DNA from: Catonia carolina
Lineage: Eukaryota > Arthropoda > Insecta > Hemiptera > Achilidae
Reading direction: 5' to 3'
NCBI GenBank assembly: GCA_035578175.1
Contig: JAQMRL010000004.1
Coordinates: forward strand, 38,060,901 to 38,124,900
Length of the DNA: 64,000 bases
The position numbers were made by a program, and so were the translations under genes. Below the pieces are notes generated by a model that was not told the DNA's origin, searched no databases, and worked only from the letters and a program-made list of their open reading frames with translations. Shown piece after piece: positions 1 to 11,195 of this stretch; within the stretch, counting starts at the first letter, position 1, and each line of letters starts with the position of its first letter.

Positions 1-545
1 AATCTGCCCATCTCTTTCTCGAGCGTCCTCGTTCTCACTTTCCCTCTAGTTTATACCCTGGTGTTTGCTTAGCTGTCCTATCCTCTTTCATTCTACTACA
101 TGCTCTAACCACTGAATTCTGTTCTGAGATATCTTCTCATTTATAGAGAAGATGTAGAATTCTTTCCTTTCCTCACTATTCCTGTAACGATCTTCTCTTC
201 TACACCGATACGCATTTCGAAGAAATTTAATTTCAGAACTCGAAATCTACTCTACTCTCACTTTGATAGCACCCAAGTTTTACTGTCATTGAGTAGGATC
301 GGCACTGCTATCGTTTTATAAAATCTCAATCTCGTGTTTTTGCTGGTGGGCTAATTTTTTAAGGTTCGGTGGATAATTCCACATATTTGCTGAAATCGGT
401 GCATCTTATTGTAAGCATCTTCATCCTGTTGGTAATAATGTTGCAACCTAGAAACTGAAAGTCATCGGTTTCAATATTATTCTCTGTAACAATTTTGATT
501 TTGACTAGCTCCTTCCCCCTGAACGTCATTACTTTTGTCTTTTTT
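1..545 (-). pseudogene. LINE reverse-transcriptase C-terminal remnant, truncated by window edge
   Basis: Read on the minus strand from about 545 to 1, broken reading frames give the tail of an endonuclease/reverse-transcriptase LINE. They contain a KTKVMTFRGKE block near 530-490, a DFQFLGC (usually NYLGC) block, a KFYKxxAVPILL-like block near 330-280, an RIGVEEKI-like segment and a final RTLEKEMGR-like arginine-rich tail near position 10. These are the standard order in the region after the RT palm in the insect LINEs whose proteins end in GRPRKRWxD. Several stops and frameshifts break the frame, so this is a dead copy. The element runs off the left edge. Family assignment is by remembered motif order, not by alignment. 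Confidence 0.6.
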
Positions 546-2649
546 TTTGGAAACTGCCAATTTTATTCACATGACGAGTACTATCTGCAGGTCAAGATGG
601 ATTAGTGTTATTTAAATATGGAAACGATGGATCTGAGGCAAAAGGGATGACCAAAGATGCGATGGAAATGTAATACCAAGAGAGTGGGTCATTAAACTGA
701 ACACTGCACACATAAAACAGGAAAATTGGGAAAACTTTGGAGTTTGCTTCGTTCAATATTGGACAAATGGACTATAAAAAAATAATTAAATGCAACGACC
801 ATTTTCGTTAAGCGGTAGTAACGAGCTAGACTGCAATAAGAAACGTCTCATTTTCACCGGAAAAATCTAGATATCTTACTATGTACTACAACATTAAAAC
901 CCACAATTACTGTTTTTTATCCATTTTCAGTAATAACCAAGCAGTTGATGCGACTTCAAATAAAAAGAAAACTAAAATTTCAGTAAAATTTGATTTCTTT
1001 TTGTTTTCTGTACAGATGTTCACAGAGAGATACAAATAGAGCAGTATTTATCACTATTTGAATAATATTCTGAAGTTGAATTTTACACTTTAATTTAAAT
1101 TCCTTCGTTTCCTTTTCCACATAATCCTTTCTCATTAGAATTTTCCATTTAAAAGGAAAATAATAAATTATTACACTTGGTTTAATTTATTAAGTATTCT
1201 GTGTGAGAGGTAATTTATCTTTCTCCTTTATCATTAATTGTGCTACTTTGTTATTTTTATTTTCATAAAAACTTTCCGGAAATATAACCATGTTTTTATG
1301 TTATTATTAATAATTATTTTATATAATACGGATTAAAATATTTCATTAATTTCTTAAATTGTTGTTCAGTTTTACAACCAAATGCTGGTTTAGTATATAG
1401 AATCTTACTAAGTAGATGGTAAGAAGCATGGTTGGTATCTTTTCCACTGGTATTCGTTACATTTTTGTCTTTTGCACTTGATTCGGAGTGTTACCACTCA
1501 AAAAATCTTACGTCTTAAGAGGCATTTACTATTTATTTTCAAAATTTACATCGTTGTTTCATTTACTAAAGGGTTTGCATGTAGAATATAACTCACTAAT
1601 GTTAAAGGAAATAAATTACGAATTATAATTACGAATCCAACTTCTGTACTGAAATGACCACGTATAAAAAACAGTATTTCTCTCTCAAATAATCTCTAAA
1701 GTAGTTATTACTTTTTGTAACCAACAGGTCAACTGCAGTTATTTAAACAATCCGCCAGCCACGTGTCCGACAGTGACATTCCATTTACTTCTCCTATGTC
1801 AATGTGTACTATCCTTTAATGAGGAGAGAAGGCACCCCTGGACGGCTCTATCCAGTAGTGTTGATCTTGTTTAATTCTTGAAGAAAGAGAACGGGGTAGT
1901 AGAGGTTAACTACCGACCGGTTCTACTTTCCTCTTCTACTGTTCTCATGTCTTCTTTAAGGGGAAATGGCACGGTGGTTTTAACTCAAAATTTCAATTTT
2001 AGATTTTTATTTTTTTCAATAGTTACATTAAATTACGTCAAAAAAAATGTATGAAAAAATTAAGTTTTTATTTGGTTTACACAGAAATATTATCATGTTA
2101 CCAAGAACGAATATTTTTCATAATTTTATACTGCTCGTTTTAGTGCAGAGAGTTTTAGTTTTTAATATATCTCCATCACTGTTTTTTTGTATTCTCAGCT
2201 GTTGGTTCATCTTTTTAAACAACTGTTGATGGGAAATTCACTTGTTTGTGTTCATATTGTTTTTGATTAGTGCCTTCTTGTTTCTTACATTTTCCCGTAA
2301 ATTTAAATTTTTTAAAACTAAGGTACATTTTTCTCAGAAACCAATAAACGTACCAGGCTGAAATTTTTACCAGTTAATTATCTTGTATATCCACATATAC
2401 CGACATTTTTATTACTTTCTCAGGTGCTCCAAAAATTAATAATACGCAAAAAACGTAGAAAACAATTTGTTAAAATTATATGTTATTCGTAATTTAAAAA
2501 AAAAATCGTATGGTCTAAAGATTAAATTGAAAAAATTCATTAGCTCGAGAAAAACCCGACACCTATAGTGTGTAAAGTTTAATTTCCTTATGTTTTACCA
2601 ATCCTTTAAAAAATGTACCTAATAATAGCAAATTTAACATAGGCGGGAT
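546..2649. other. AT-rich intergenic/intronic stretch, nothing recognised
   Basis: I see no coding motif, RNA gene or clear repeat boundary here. The short open frame at 2047-2229 (60 codons) is low-complexity, rich in F, L and I as expected from random AT-rich DNA, and has no family motif. Confidence 0.5.
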
Positions 2650-2960
2650 ACAAAGTACAGTCTCCCCTTAAGTCCCTCTCCTATCAGAGGTTAGAAATCA
2701 TCATCGTTATGCATACCTTATCCGCTACTGAACGGAACAGTTCCGTATTACTGCAATCAAACGAATCCCTCAGGTTTTTTAACCAGGATGTCCAACGTCT
2801 GCCAACGCTCTGCTTGCCCTTTATTTTCACCTGTATGATTAATTGTAAGATGTGATATTTAGGACCTCTTACCAAATGTCCAAGATATTGAAGTTTTCTC
2901 TTCTTCACTGTCTCAACCAACTCACATTCTGGGTTGTTCTCACGTACAAAGCCCTAAAAT
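2650..2960 (-). pseudogene. LINE C-terminal fragment (YLGHLVRG motif)
   Basis: The minus-strand open frame 2920-2684 reads KRKLQYLGHLVRG, then a hydrophobic ILQLIIQ block, KIKGKQSVGRRWTSWLKNLRD, and an LFRSVADK tail. This matches the extreme C-terminus of insect LINE polyproteins, where the order is LxYLGHVxRG, YxLLQLILQGKIxGKRxxGRRxxSWLKNLR, LFRxAxDK. Only this last ~80-codon piece remains, without any RT core, so it is a 5'-truncated and probably dead copy. It may belong to the same element class as the remnant at the left edge, but the two are separate pieces. Confidence 0.65.
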
Positions 2961-4330
2961 TTCGCATTAAACACACAATTTTGAGATGGTCAGATCATTA
3001 GATTAGAAAAAATAAAAAAATAAATTTATTACCCTAAAAGGTGCTTATCACAAATCACATCACTGCATTCAGAACATAATAAGACCAAAATCGTCATTTA
3101 TGTACTTTTGCTATCAACTTGTCAAATTTTTGAAAATTAGAAAGGTAATGTTGACAACACGTTTTAACACAAATCCTCAGAAATTGTGAATGGAGATTAA
3201 CCTACTCTCAGCTTTCTGCAGCCTTTTTAAGATCTGACTCTAAACGAGAACTTTAATTACTCAAATCAAAAATTATTTTTTGTTCCATCAAGACTTGTTT
3301 ATTTATAAAAGCTATCGGTGTCAACTCTCAAACTTTTGAATTGTTGTTTTCTTTTAAAATTTTCAAAAAAAATCTAATTGTTATCTTATAACTTTCATAA
3401 ATCAATTTTTAGGGAAAAAATTAAATTAAGGTATGGTTTTTTAAACGAGGAAATTAAAAGTTACGTTTTTATTTTCCTAACAAAACTATGAAAAACAGCG
3501 GATATATTTCTTTTGACAAACTATACAACACAAAGTAAAATATAAGGAATGAAACATCACAGATTTCAAGCATGAAGCACGTAGGGCATAAGAGCAAAGG
3601 AAAAAACACAAGGGTATGTCGTCAGTATGTGTGTATTTGTGCGTATACGCGTTCACGTTTTTGATTTTGACGTAGATAGAAGAAATCTTGTTATGATTGA
3701 GGAAGTCTGTCTTACTTACTTCTGTTCTGTTTAGTATCTTTTCTCTCTAGAGATCGATCCTTTGTACAAATATTACACAACTGCTTGCTCTTGGTTGTCT
3801 CTATATTATCTCTCAAAGGATAAAACAGAAAACGACCATCGCAATAAATCTTACTCAATAAAATATGACATAAAAACAACAATATTTCATTTTTTTACAA
3901 TTCTCAGTCTCTGTTTAGGACTAAAAGCAAACTTTCCTTGTTCTTGATTTTTTGTACTTCAAATAAAAAAAGTAGTGGCCTACAAGTTTTTCTTGCTTTC
4001 ATTTATCTGCAATATATTCTTTGGAAACTTTATTAAACCAATAAAAACTAACTATTTAACCGTTTTAATTTTTCAAATTTTATTGAAAATAATTTACCAG
4101 CTTAATACTAATTATTTTTTGTTCAGTTATATAGAATTAGAATATTGCGTTGGAAGATGAAACAAGAATAAAATGCAATGTTGTATTTTTTAGATTGCTA
4201 CATAATTCGTACAACACAGTGGTGAATAATGTAGAATAATTTCAAAAATTCATTGGTCTATCCATTGGAGTTTATATCGTAGATGAAGTCCGATGTTCAA
4301 TGTAAAAAATTACATAGTAAGTATGTAAGA
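2961..4330. other. AT-rich stretch, nothing recognised
   Basis: Two open frames of 61 codons (3762-3947 and 3975-4160) are low-complexity and have no recognisable motif. No RNA gene or repeat boundary was found. Confidence 0.5.
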
Positions 4331-4864
4331 ATGCATAAACAATCCGCTTAATACGATTTTCATGGGTTGACACAAATTAGCGTCTTAGGCGGAAAATCGT
4401 CTTAGCCGAAAAGCGGTTAAGACTATGTTATGAGAGTACGTTTTAAAGAAATTATTATTAAAGGCAGAAAAGTGTTCATGTTTTAACATTCCGCGTTGTG
4501 TGAAAAAATATTAATTACAATAATTATATATAGGTTATATGTAAATAAATATATAGGTTATGTTATGTAGTACATAAAAAACGTAAACAAACCTACCTTT
4601 TTAAACATCACGTTTAATCTTTAAAAAAATCACAATTAAATAACACCGCTAATACATAAATACTGTGTAACTGATAACGAAATTCCCATAACTGTCTTAT
4701 TTTAAAAATAGTCATCAATTTTGAGCGCGTATTAGGTGCGATTGAAGGCGTATTAAGTGGAAAAATATACAAGTGTTTTATCTTGTTAATCAAGGGACTT
4801 CATGAAAATCGCGTTATAAGCAGAAAATTATTTTAGCCATGAGCGTATTAAACGGATACTACTG
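4331..4864. mobile_element. pogo/Tc1-like non-autonomous DNA transposon remnant
   Basis: The right end reads inward on the minus strand as CAGTAGTATCCGTTTAATACG, and a diverged inverted partner AATCCGCTTAATACGATTTT lies at 4351-4370. The right end is followed by TA (4865-4866), the dinucleotide duplicated by Tc1/mariner/pogo elements. The CAGTA-T-CCG-TTAA-CG layout resembles pogo-type termini. The left terminus is decayed and its exact base is uncertain. No transposase codons were seen inside. Confidence 0.4.
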
Positions 4865-4866
4865 TA

Positions 4867-5900
4867 TAAATATGTAAACATACTTATTGGTTTGTCTCTT
4901 TGTTGCACAGTAATAACATTGGTGCTTCGTATGTGGTTTCAGTGCTTTATCATAAAAATTATCATAGAAAAATATAATTTCCAATTAGATCCGATTTTTC
5001 TCTCGCCACTGTAATGGCTCGCGCTAAGCATTTTCTGTAACTAAAATTATGCAGCAAAATTTAGGTATCAGCCTTTCGGCTGATGACCTAAACAACACGT
5101 CTTCCTCAAATAAGTCATTACGTTCGTCTTTTTTAAATTAAGAGGAAGATTATTTACAACAGCCTATTCATGAATACTGTTGATATCCCTCTGTAGGTAT
5201 AATAATAATAATACATATTAAATAATACAAAATTATGAAGTTGAATTTTTTAAGCTTCTTTTACTGATCAAATTATGCTAATTTTAGATAATCTGAATTA
5301 TCCACTTAGATATTGAGCACGGATAAAATCGACGTTTTATTTCAGTACTAAATTAGTAATTAATGAACAAATGAACTGGTGGAATTAGTGCGTGAAGTTA
5401 TTTAATTAGCATTTGCTATTTAGAAAGAATAATATGTAGATTTATTATAATCCCGATGGAAAAAATCCATACCTACCTTATTGCAAAAAATCTGAGTAAT
5501 ATAAAATGATTGAACAAAAGATCAAAGGACGAATAAAGTAATCCCCTTATGTGTTAGTTTTATCAAAGGTTTCAGGATATGTGGCCTTTAATCTAACGGG
5601 AAGAATAAATAATCCTAGCTGATGAAACGAGGAATTTGTGTGATTATTGGGGAAACAATAGATTTAGTGTGGGGAGCAGACAGACCTTCTTCCAATCAAA
5701 TAAACTAAAAAGTCTTTTTACTTTCTTACTATTTTATACTACAGGGTGGATAAAAATTTGTATTGCACTAGGAGTTTTGTTTTATCTTCTATTTGGTATA
5801 AGTAGTATAAAATAATTGTTTAAGATAATCTCAAAATTTTTTCTGTTCTAAATCTCAAAAAATACTTACGTATTCTTCTAAATTCTTCACTCTTGGTTGC
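4867..5900. other. AT-rich stretch with one family-A fragment
   Basis: Apart from the short family-A head fragment at 5067-5097, I see nothing in this stretch. Confidence 0.45.
5067..5097 (-). repeat. Family A repeat, 5'-end fragment
   Basis: The 31 bases match the reverse complement of the family-A head (TTGTTTAGGTCATCAGCC, then GAAAGGCTG) found at 22499, 35228 and 46088. The rest of the element is missing. Confidence 0.6.
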
Positions 5901-6292
5901 TGTTGTTGTTTAGGTTAATAGCCAAAAGGCTGGGTTGAACCTCTAGAGGTTTTACTAAGTAAAAACGGGGAGTGAGGTGGTTTACTATTGCCTTCCTCAC
6001 TGAGTTGAAAGAGTATGCTTATCAGCATGCCAGGCCCTCCGAAAAGCACCCACTCTCCACCCTGCAAATAACACCTTCACTTTATTCACCACAGAGCCTG
6101 GCTGTATAGTGAAATTTATTACTCTCGAGAAGATAACTGACTAGTGCCTTTTACACCTCTACCTCTTCTGTTCTTAAAAAGTTCAGTCATATAATTGGCT
6201 GACTTTGTGATAAGAAACAGAACTATTTTTTGTAGTCCTGGAATTAACAGATTGAGTGCAATTAATTTAGCACTCTTCGTTGTTATATGGAA
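5901..6292 (+). repeat. Family A dispersed repeat, copy 1
   Basis: About 390 bp. It begins TTGTTGTTTAGGTTAATAGCC, then holds a GGTTGAACCTCTAGAGG block, the palindrome TTTTACTAAGTAAAA, a GTGAGGTGGTTTACTA block, the CTTATCAGCATGCC block, and ends near CACTC-TTCGTTGTTATATGG, a decayed form of the CACTCCACCTGCCCGTTATGGGCA end seen elsewhere. The same order recurs at 22499, 35228, 45584 and 46088 on + and at 34850 and 62706 on -. There are no terminal inverted repeats and no open frame. A short non-autonomous retroposon (SINE-like) is most likely; the class is unproven. Confidence 0.7.
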
Positions 6293-7327
6293 TTTCATAT
6301 TGTGGTAGTACATACATTACTCACATTAAATCTGTGATTCATCTACAAAAATCTTTTCTATACGCTATTAACGGATACAAAAAGAGCGATTGTATGAGCC
6401 AATTCCAGGAATTTGGAGTCCTTCCGTTAAGTTATTTCTTTGTTTACCAGGTACTGTTACAGTTCTTTTGGGCTTATGCTAACCGTGAAGTAATAATTGA
6501 TCTCAATAAAACCAATTATGGTACTAGAAACACTGGAAAAACTAGGACTAGAAAACCAAATTGTAGCTAAATTGTTACAGAAGTCATTTCTCTACCTTGA
6601 GAGGCGGTTCGTTAACGTACTTCCACCCTATATTCATAGTATTAGTCACCACATCTATTAAAACCTGAACTTATATCATATTATCCTATCGATCTACGAG
6701 CAAGCACTTGAGAATCCTTTCCAAGTTTTAAAATAACTGCTCATATTAGTTTTTACTTTCCTCTTTGAGATAGTTTACCTGTTTCTTTATGCTCATTTAT
6801 TTAATTTATTTCCCATAAAGTAAAAATATCTACATTCTGTTAGATAAAATATATTGTAAAGTAGTTATAGTAAAAAATAAAAGTCTTTTTAAATATCTTC
6901 TCTCTATTACAAATTTACAAACTTCATCTTAAAGTTTTTTTTTTAAATTTCTATTGTTATTAAAATTAAAATATATTATTATTAATATTTTTATGTAAAT
7001 GTAATTGAATAATTCAGTTATTTTCGGTTTTTTTTTAAAATTCTGTTTAAAGTAATCCTTGTAACCTATTTAACTGTAGTAATTAACTTTGTATTTAACT
7101 TAGTAATTTTTATAGTTATAAGTAAATTAAGTGATTAAATTTTTTTGTTTTGTATACTCCTATGTGCGGACAGAACTCTTTGTGAAGAAGAGTTTTTGCG
7201 TATAAGTATATTTAGTTTAAAATATTGTATACTTATACAGCTAAATTAAATATAATAAAATAAAAAAATAATTGTGATACACTTTTGAAAGTGTTTTAGA
7301 TTAGAAAACAGTTTCGATTTCTTTGAA
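6293..7327. other. AT-rich stretch, nothing recognised
   Basis: Poly-A/T-rich sequence. The open frame 6280-6570 overlaps the end of the family-A copy and has no family motif. Confidence 0.45.
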
Positions 7328-7900
7328 AATTGCCTCATTTACTACATCTTTTATTCTCTACAAGATAGGGTAAGCGCTTTGTCTGCTGAAATTCTAAAAT
7401 AACTGATTTTCCGTATTTTTAAGACAAAATGAGGTTGATTTTCATCTTGCATCATTCAGTCGTAAATAAAAAATTAGTTTATGTTTTTTATTTTTATCGT
7501 TTATTTAAAATCATATCAACTGCTTGCTCATTAGCGACTACGGTGGTTAAAATCTGTATCGATGGGTTTTGGCACGTAATAATTTCCAGATCCTAGCCGG
7601 GAATTGAATCCGCGTACCTCCGCTTACTATCACGCTAACGGCTACGCCACGGAGGCGGCCATTTTTCATTTTATGTTGATTACTAATCATTAAACGTAGG
7701 TTATATTGGTTATTATTTACAATAGTAAGAAATAACCGTTTGTTTCACACCAGGTTTTTTAACTTCTTATCAAAAGGCCTACATTACTAATAGAACTTAA
7801 TAATTTTTGTATTTTTTATTTAAAATCTGCATTTTAGGGAAAAATATAATCAAATTTATAGAAAATTAAAATATCTACAACTTTTATAAATAGATTTTTA
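7328..7900 (-). repeat. Family B repeat, decayed copy interrupted by a SINE
   Basis: Minus-strand family-B blocks can be read in broken order. The block with TCATTTACTAC and ACAAGATAGGGTA is at about 7335-7375. The block ending in TGAGGTTGATTTTCATCTTG is at about 7405-7455. The head with GTTATATTGGTTATTATTT and GTTTCACACCAGG is at about 7665-7760, and an AGGGAAAAATATAATCAAA block is at 7837-7855. A tRNA-derived SINE sits between the first and last parts (7495-7656). Internal deletions make this an old copy. Confidence 0.55.
7495..7656 (-). mobile_element. tRNA-derived SINE nested in family B
   Basis: On the minus strand from 7656: a tRNA-like head containing TGGCGTAGCCGTTAGCG (box-A like), then GGATTCAATTCC (box-B like), then a tRNA-unrelated body that ends around CAAGCAGTTGATATG. 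The two boxes in the right order and about 40 bp apart indicate an RNA polymerase III-transcribed retroposon head. Related tails occur at 50138-50236 and 57158-57351. Confidence 0.6.
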
Positions 7901-8794
7901 CGAAATTTTAAAATTTCTACTGATATAATTTACGGGTATAACAATGGAAATGGATTATACGATTTGAATGGAGATAAAAAGTTAAGATGAAAAATGTTGG
8001 TAAAGAGACGTGCCATTTAGTAGATGGCTTTTCATCAAGGTGAAAGGGTTCACTGCCCTCGGCTTTTCACTCCAGCTTTTTGTGTTTTAACATTGGTAGG
8101 CCTATATTATAAATAATAAGTCAGGATGAAAAACTTGTCAGAAAGTTAGATTATAATACTTTTACAAATATTGGAATAATCAGAAATTTGGTAGATTAAA
8201 TCTCTATTTCTTTTTGTATTTATTTTCCTTGAATATCTAATGTTGTGAAAATTAAATGGGTTTTTATATACTTTTTAAAATTTTCAAATTTAAATTCACA
8301 ACCGCATAACCAACTTGTTCAACTAGTGAATACGACGAAAAACATAAATTACGACTTTTCCTAAGGTTTTAAAGGCGATCACCACTCATTAATAGGACTT
8401 CTAACCGGATTAATTTTTGTACAATTCATGTAACTAATTTAATTCATTATAATTTCCTGTAGATTTGTATATTTTCTTTCAATTTGTTTATTTATTTTAG
8501 TTAGCTCTAAAATAATTCTGTAAATTGTCAGGCTTAAGCAAACTAAGTCTCTGCTCTATCTTCTGTGGAGCCTTCATTGTGTGAGTTCTAGTAAATTAGA
8601 TTTGTCAAGATTACGTGAGGGGAAATGAGGAAAACTGCTTTTTGAGCAAAAATGTTTTTGTTACTTATTACCTGTTACGTATAGTGGCAACACGTGATAT
8701 GTGCTATGGGTAACTTTGAAGACCATAACGAATTTTTTTGTATTAGATTTTCACGCTCACAAATCAGTTATAATTAATTGTGCAAAACCATTTT
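7901..8794. other. AT-rich stretch, nothing recognised
   Basis: No gene, RNA or repeat boundary recognised. Confidence 0.45.
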
Positions 8795-9075
8795 AGAAAA
8801 AAATTTAATGAAGAACCTCCCAGTAATCATTATATTTGCAAGTGGTACTTTGATTTCAATAGAAATGAGTGTAAGAAGAAATCAAGTGGTTGGCCGTTAG
8901 GAAGCAATGTATGTAGTTGAGCTGGTAAGATTTTACCAGCAATTGAAGCAGAAGAATTTTTACACGTCGTCCACTGGTAGATGTAGCAAAGAGCATAGAA
9001 TACCACAGAACACAGTTTAGATTATGTTAGATAAACGTATAAAATTCAAGCATAACAAACATTTAAATTGACTTA
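8795..9075 (+). pseudogene. mariner-family transposase N-terminal remnant
   Basis: Broken + strand frames show a segment EEPPSNHYICKWYFDFNRN, then KKKSSGWPLGSN, later a basic FTRRPLVDVAKS segment and IPQNTV-IMLDKRIKFK. This order (KWYxxFxETG, C-KxKSSGRP, RSPRKSTRR, IPQxTVWRILRKRLxLKPYK) is that of the N-terminal DNA-binding half of a mariner-like transposase found in many insects. Frames shift between blocks and stops are present, so it is not functional. No terminal repeats were identified around it. The C-terminal relic of the same broad kind lies within 20951-21814. Confidence 0.55.
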
Positions 9076-9440
9076 TTACGAATCATTTTTATGTGCAGAT
9101 TTGTATGAAGAACTCATTATGACTTCAATTTAAATTTATGTAATGAATAACGATCAGAATCCCGTAATATGGAAACACCTTTATGCTAACTTAATTAAAT
9201 TGTTTCTTTTTTTAATAAAAATGTATTATTTATTGTAAACAATAATATTAATTACAAAAAAATGAATATTAATGCACATTGATTTATATACATTATACCA
9301 AGGGCATAAATTTGTATTTTTTAGTAACCTACTGTGTTATTTTGCTCATATCTTGTTTTAAGTCTATTAAATAGTATAAATAATGTAGTAATTAACTTAT
9401 AAGTTATTATATTTCAAAACATAATAATGTATGTATTTCA
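9076..9440. other. AT-rich stretch, nothing recognised
   Basis: No features seen. Confidence 0.45.
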
Positions 9441-10185
9441 AAAATCTGGTGTGAACACTCACACTAATTTCTCTTGCCAATGCAAATAATTAACAATATA
9501 ACCTAATATTAGTAATATTACATTAGAAATAAACTAAAAACTAACCTCAAAAAACATAACTTTATTTTAATCATGAGTGAATGATGCAAAATGACAATTG
9601 ACCTTAGTTTGGCTTAATAATACCGAAAATCACTCTTTCACGCTAAACTAGGTTCTGTAGAGAAAAATTCTATTTATAAAAGTTGTAGATATTTTAATTT
9701 TCTATAAATTTGATTATATTTTTCCCTAAAATGCATATTAAGGGCGCAATCTTAAAAAAAACATATTTTTCTGCAAGAGAACTGACTCCCCAAAAATTTC
9801 AGCAGACATGGCGCCTACCCTATTTTGTAGAGCATAAAAAATTTAGTGAATGAGGCGATTTTTAAAAAAAAATCGTAGGTGCCAGTTTTGAGAAAATCGC
9901 ATAAAAGTGAAAAATGACACGAATAAACTACTACTTCTGGTAAATCGATTTTGATGAAAATGTTTGTGTCAGGTCCTCTTGTGGTATCTAACTCCGTAAG
10001 TTTCAACTCCGTACGATGTTTCGTTCTTGAGATATTCTGTTCACACACAGACCAATTGCTAAAGACATGTTTTCTGTTTTTGTCTGACATGTTTTTCTGA
10101 AAACGTGCATATCTGGTGAAAACTCGATTTCGAAAAATCGACATGAAAAAAATACTTTCCTTCCTATATATTCATACAGAATTGA
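9441..10185 (+). repeat. Family B repeat, copy 1
   Basis: Begins AAAATCTGGTGTGAACACTC and continues through the TCTCTTGCCAATGCAAATAA block, CACTCTTTCACGCTAAACTA, an AAGTTGTAGATATTTTAA block, the CAGACATGGCGCCTACCC block and a final GAAAAATCGACATG followed by CTTTCCTTCCTATA. The order is shared with copies at 11053-12905, 23683-25566 (-) and 58362-59308. The minus-strand frame 10144-9815 (109 codons) contains TRGPDTNIFIKI and PEVVVYSCHFS, which recur in other copies. I do not recognise a known transposon. It may be a non-autonomous or undescribed element. Confidence 0.65.
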
Positions 10186-10822
10186 AGTTTATTCTTAAAA
10201 TGACAAAACAGCTTCAGCTATCGTTCACATAATAAGTGTGTAAATCTGTATGTAAAGTTTCGTTAAGTAAAACAAATACAGTTAAGTTAACATATATATA
10301 TAGTTAACATAACGTATGTTAAGTAAAACAGAACCTCAGTGTACTGAGTACATGGGATTGAAATATTTGTATTTTTGATATTAAATACCATAAATCTGGC
10401 TTCCATAAATTTAAATTAGTTTCACGAATGTTCTATAAACTGTTAATTATAAATGAACTGGTAACTCAGGATTTTGAGAGAATAGAAAGTTTACGCCATT
10501 AGTCTAGAGTTTTATGTTTTATATGTACCTACGTGAAAGCTCAAGTCAGTCATCTGTCAATATTTAACCCAAGGTACCTAACTTTATTGGTCTGAGAAAG
10601 GGCATTGTTGTATAGAAATAAAGAGGAAAGTTTGACGACACAGTATATATAATATAGTCTAATCTACACCTTATGAGTGGACTTCGTAGAATTCACTTTT
10701 ATTATTACATTTTAAACAAAAATTCATTGAATGTTTTATTATCAATCCGGAGTTCGATTCTTGGTCATGTATAGAATTTTTTTCATTATTAATTTTCATC
10801 TTTTATTCATTGTCTGCATTAG
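10186..10822. other. AT-rich stretch, nothing recognised
   Basis: No gene or repeat boundary recognised. Confidence 0.45.
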
Positions 10823-10982
10823 ATTTTTTTGGTTTAACGTCTGAATGTTCCACAACAGATGGTGAAGGATGTAATGATTTTTGTAACGTATGAAAATATG
10901 CCGTGCCTGATTGGGATTCAAACTCAAGTTCGCATGATGAGAGGCGAGCACGTTACCAACTACGCCAATTCGGCCGACATTG
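10823..10982 (-). mobile_element. tRNA-derived SINE (family C)
   Basis: Minus-strand reading from 10982: a head with TTGGCGTAGTTGGTAACGTG (box A region), CTCGCCTCTCATCATGCG, then GTTTGAATCCCAATCAGGC (box B region), followed by a CGGCATATTTTCATACGTTA body and an AACGTTAAACC-type end plus a short A run. The same arrangement is present at 57425-57596 on +. It is a retroposon copy, not a working tRNA gene. Confidence 0.7.
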
Positions 10983-11052
10983 GCCGCATTAGCTATCACC
11001 GACTAACATACTTCAGGAATATTATAAGTTAGTTTTAATTATAAAAATTATA

Positions 11053-11195
11053 AAAAAAATCTGGTGAGAAACACTCACACAACTTTCTCTTGCCAGTGTA
11101 AATAATTAACAATATAACCTAACATTAGTAAAAAAACATTAGAAATAAACAAAAAACTAACCTCAATAAACATAACCTAATTTCAATCATGAGTG
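11053..11195 (+). repeat. Family B repeat, copy 2, left part
   Basis: Starts at AAATCTGGTGAGAAACACTC and runs to ATCATGAGTG. The remainder of the same copy resumes at 12127 after a 931-bp insertion. In intact copies (for example 58362-59308) ATGATGAGTG is followed directly by AAAGACGC, which is exactly what is found after the insertion. Confidence 0.7.
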
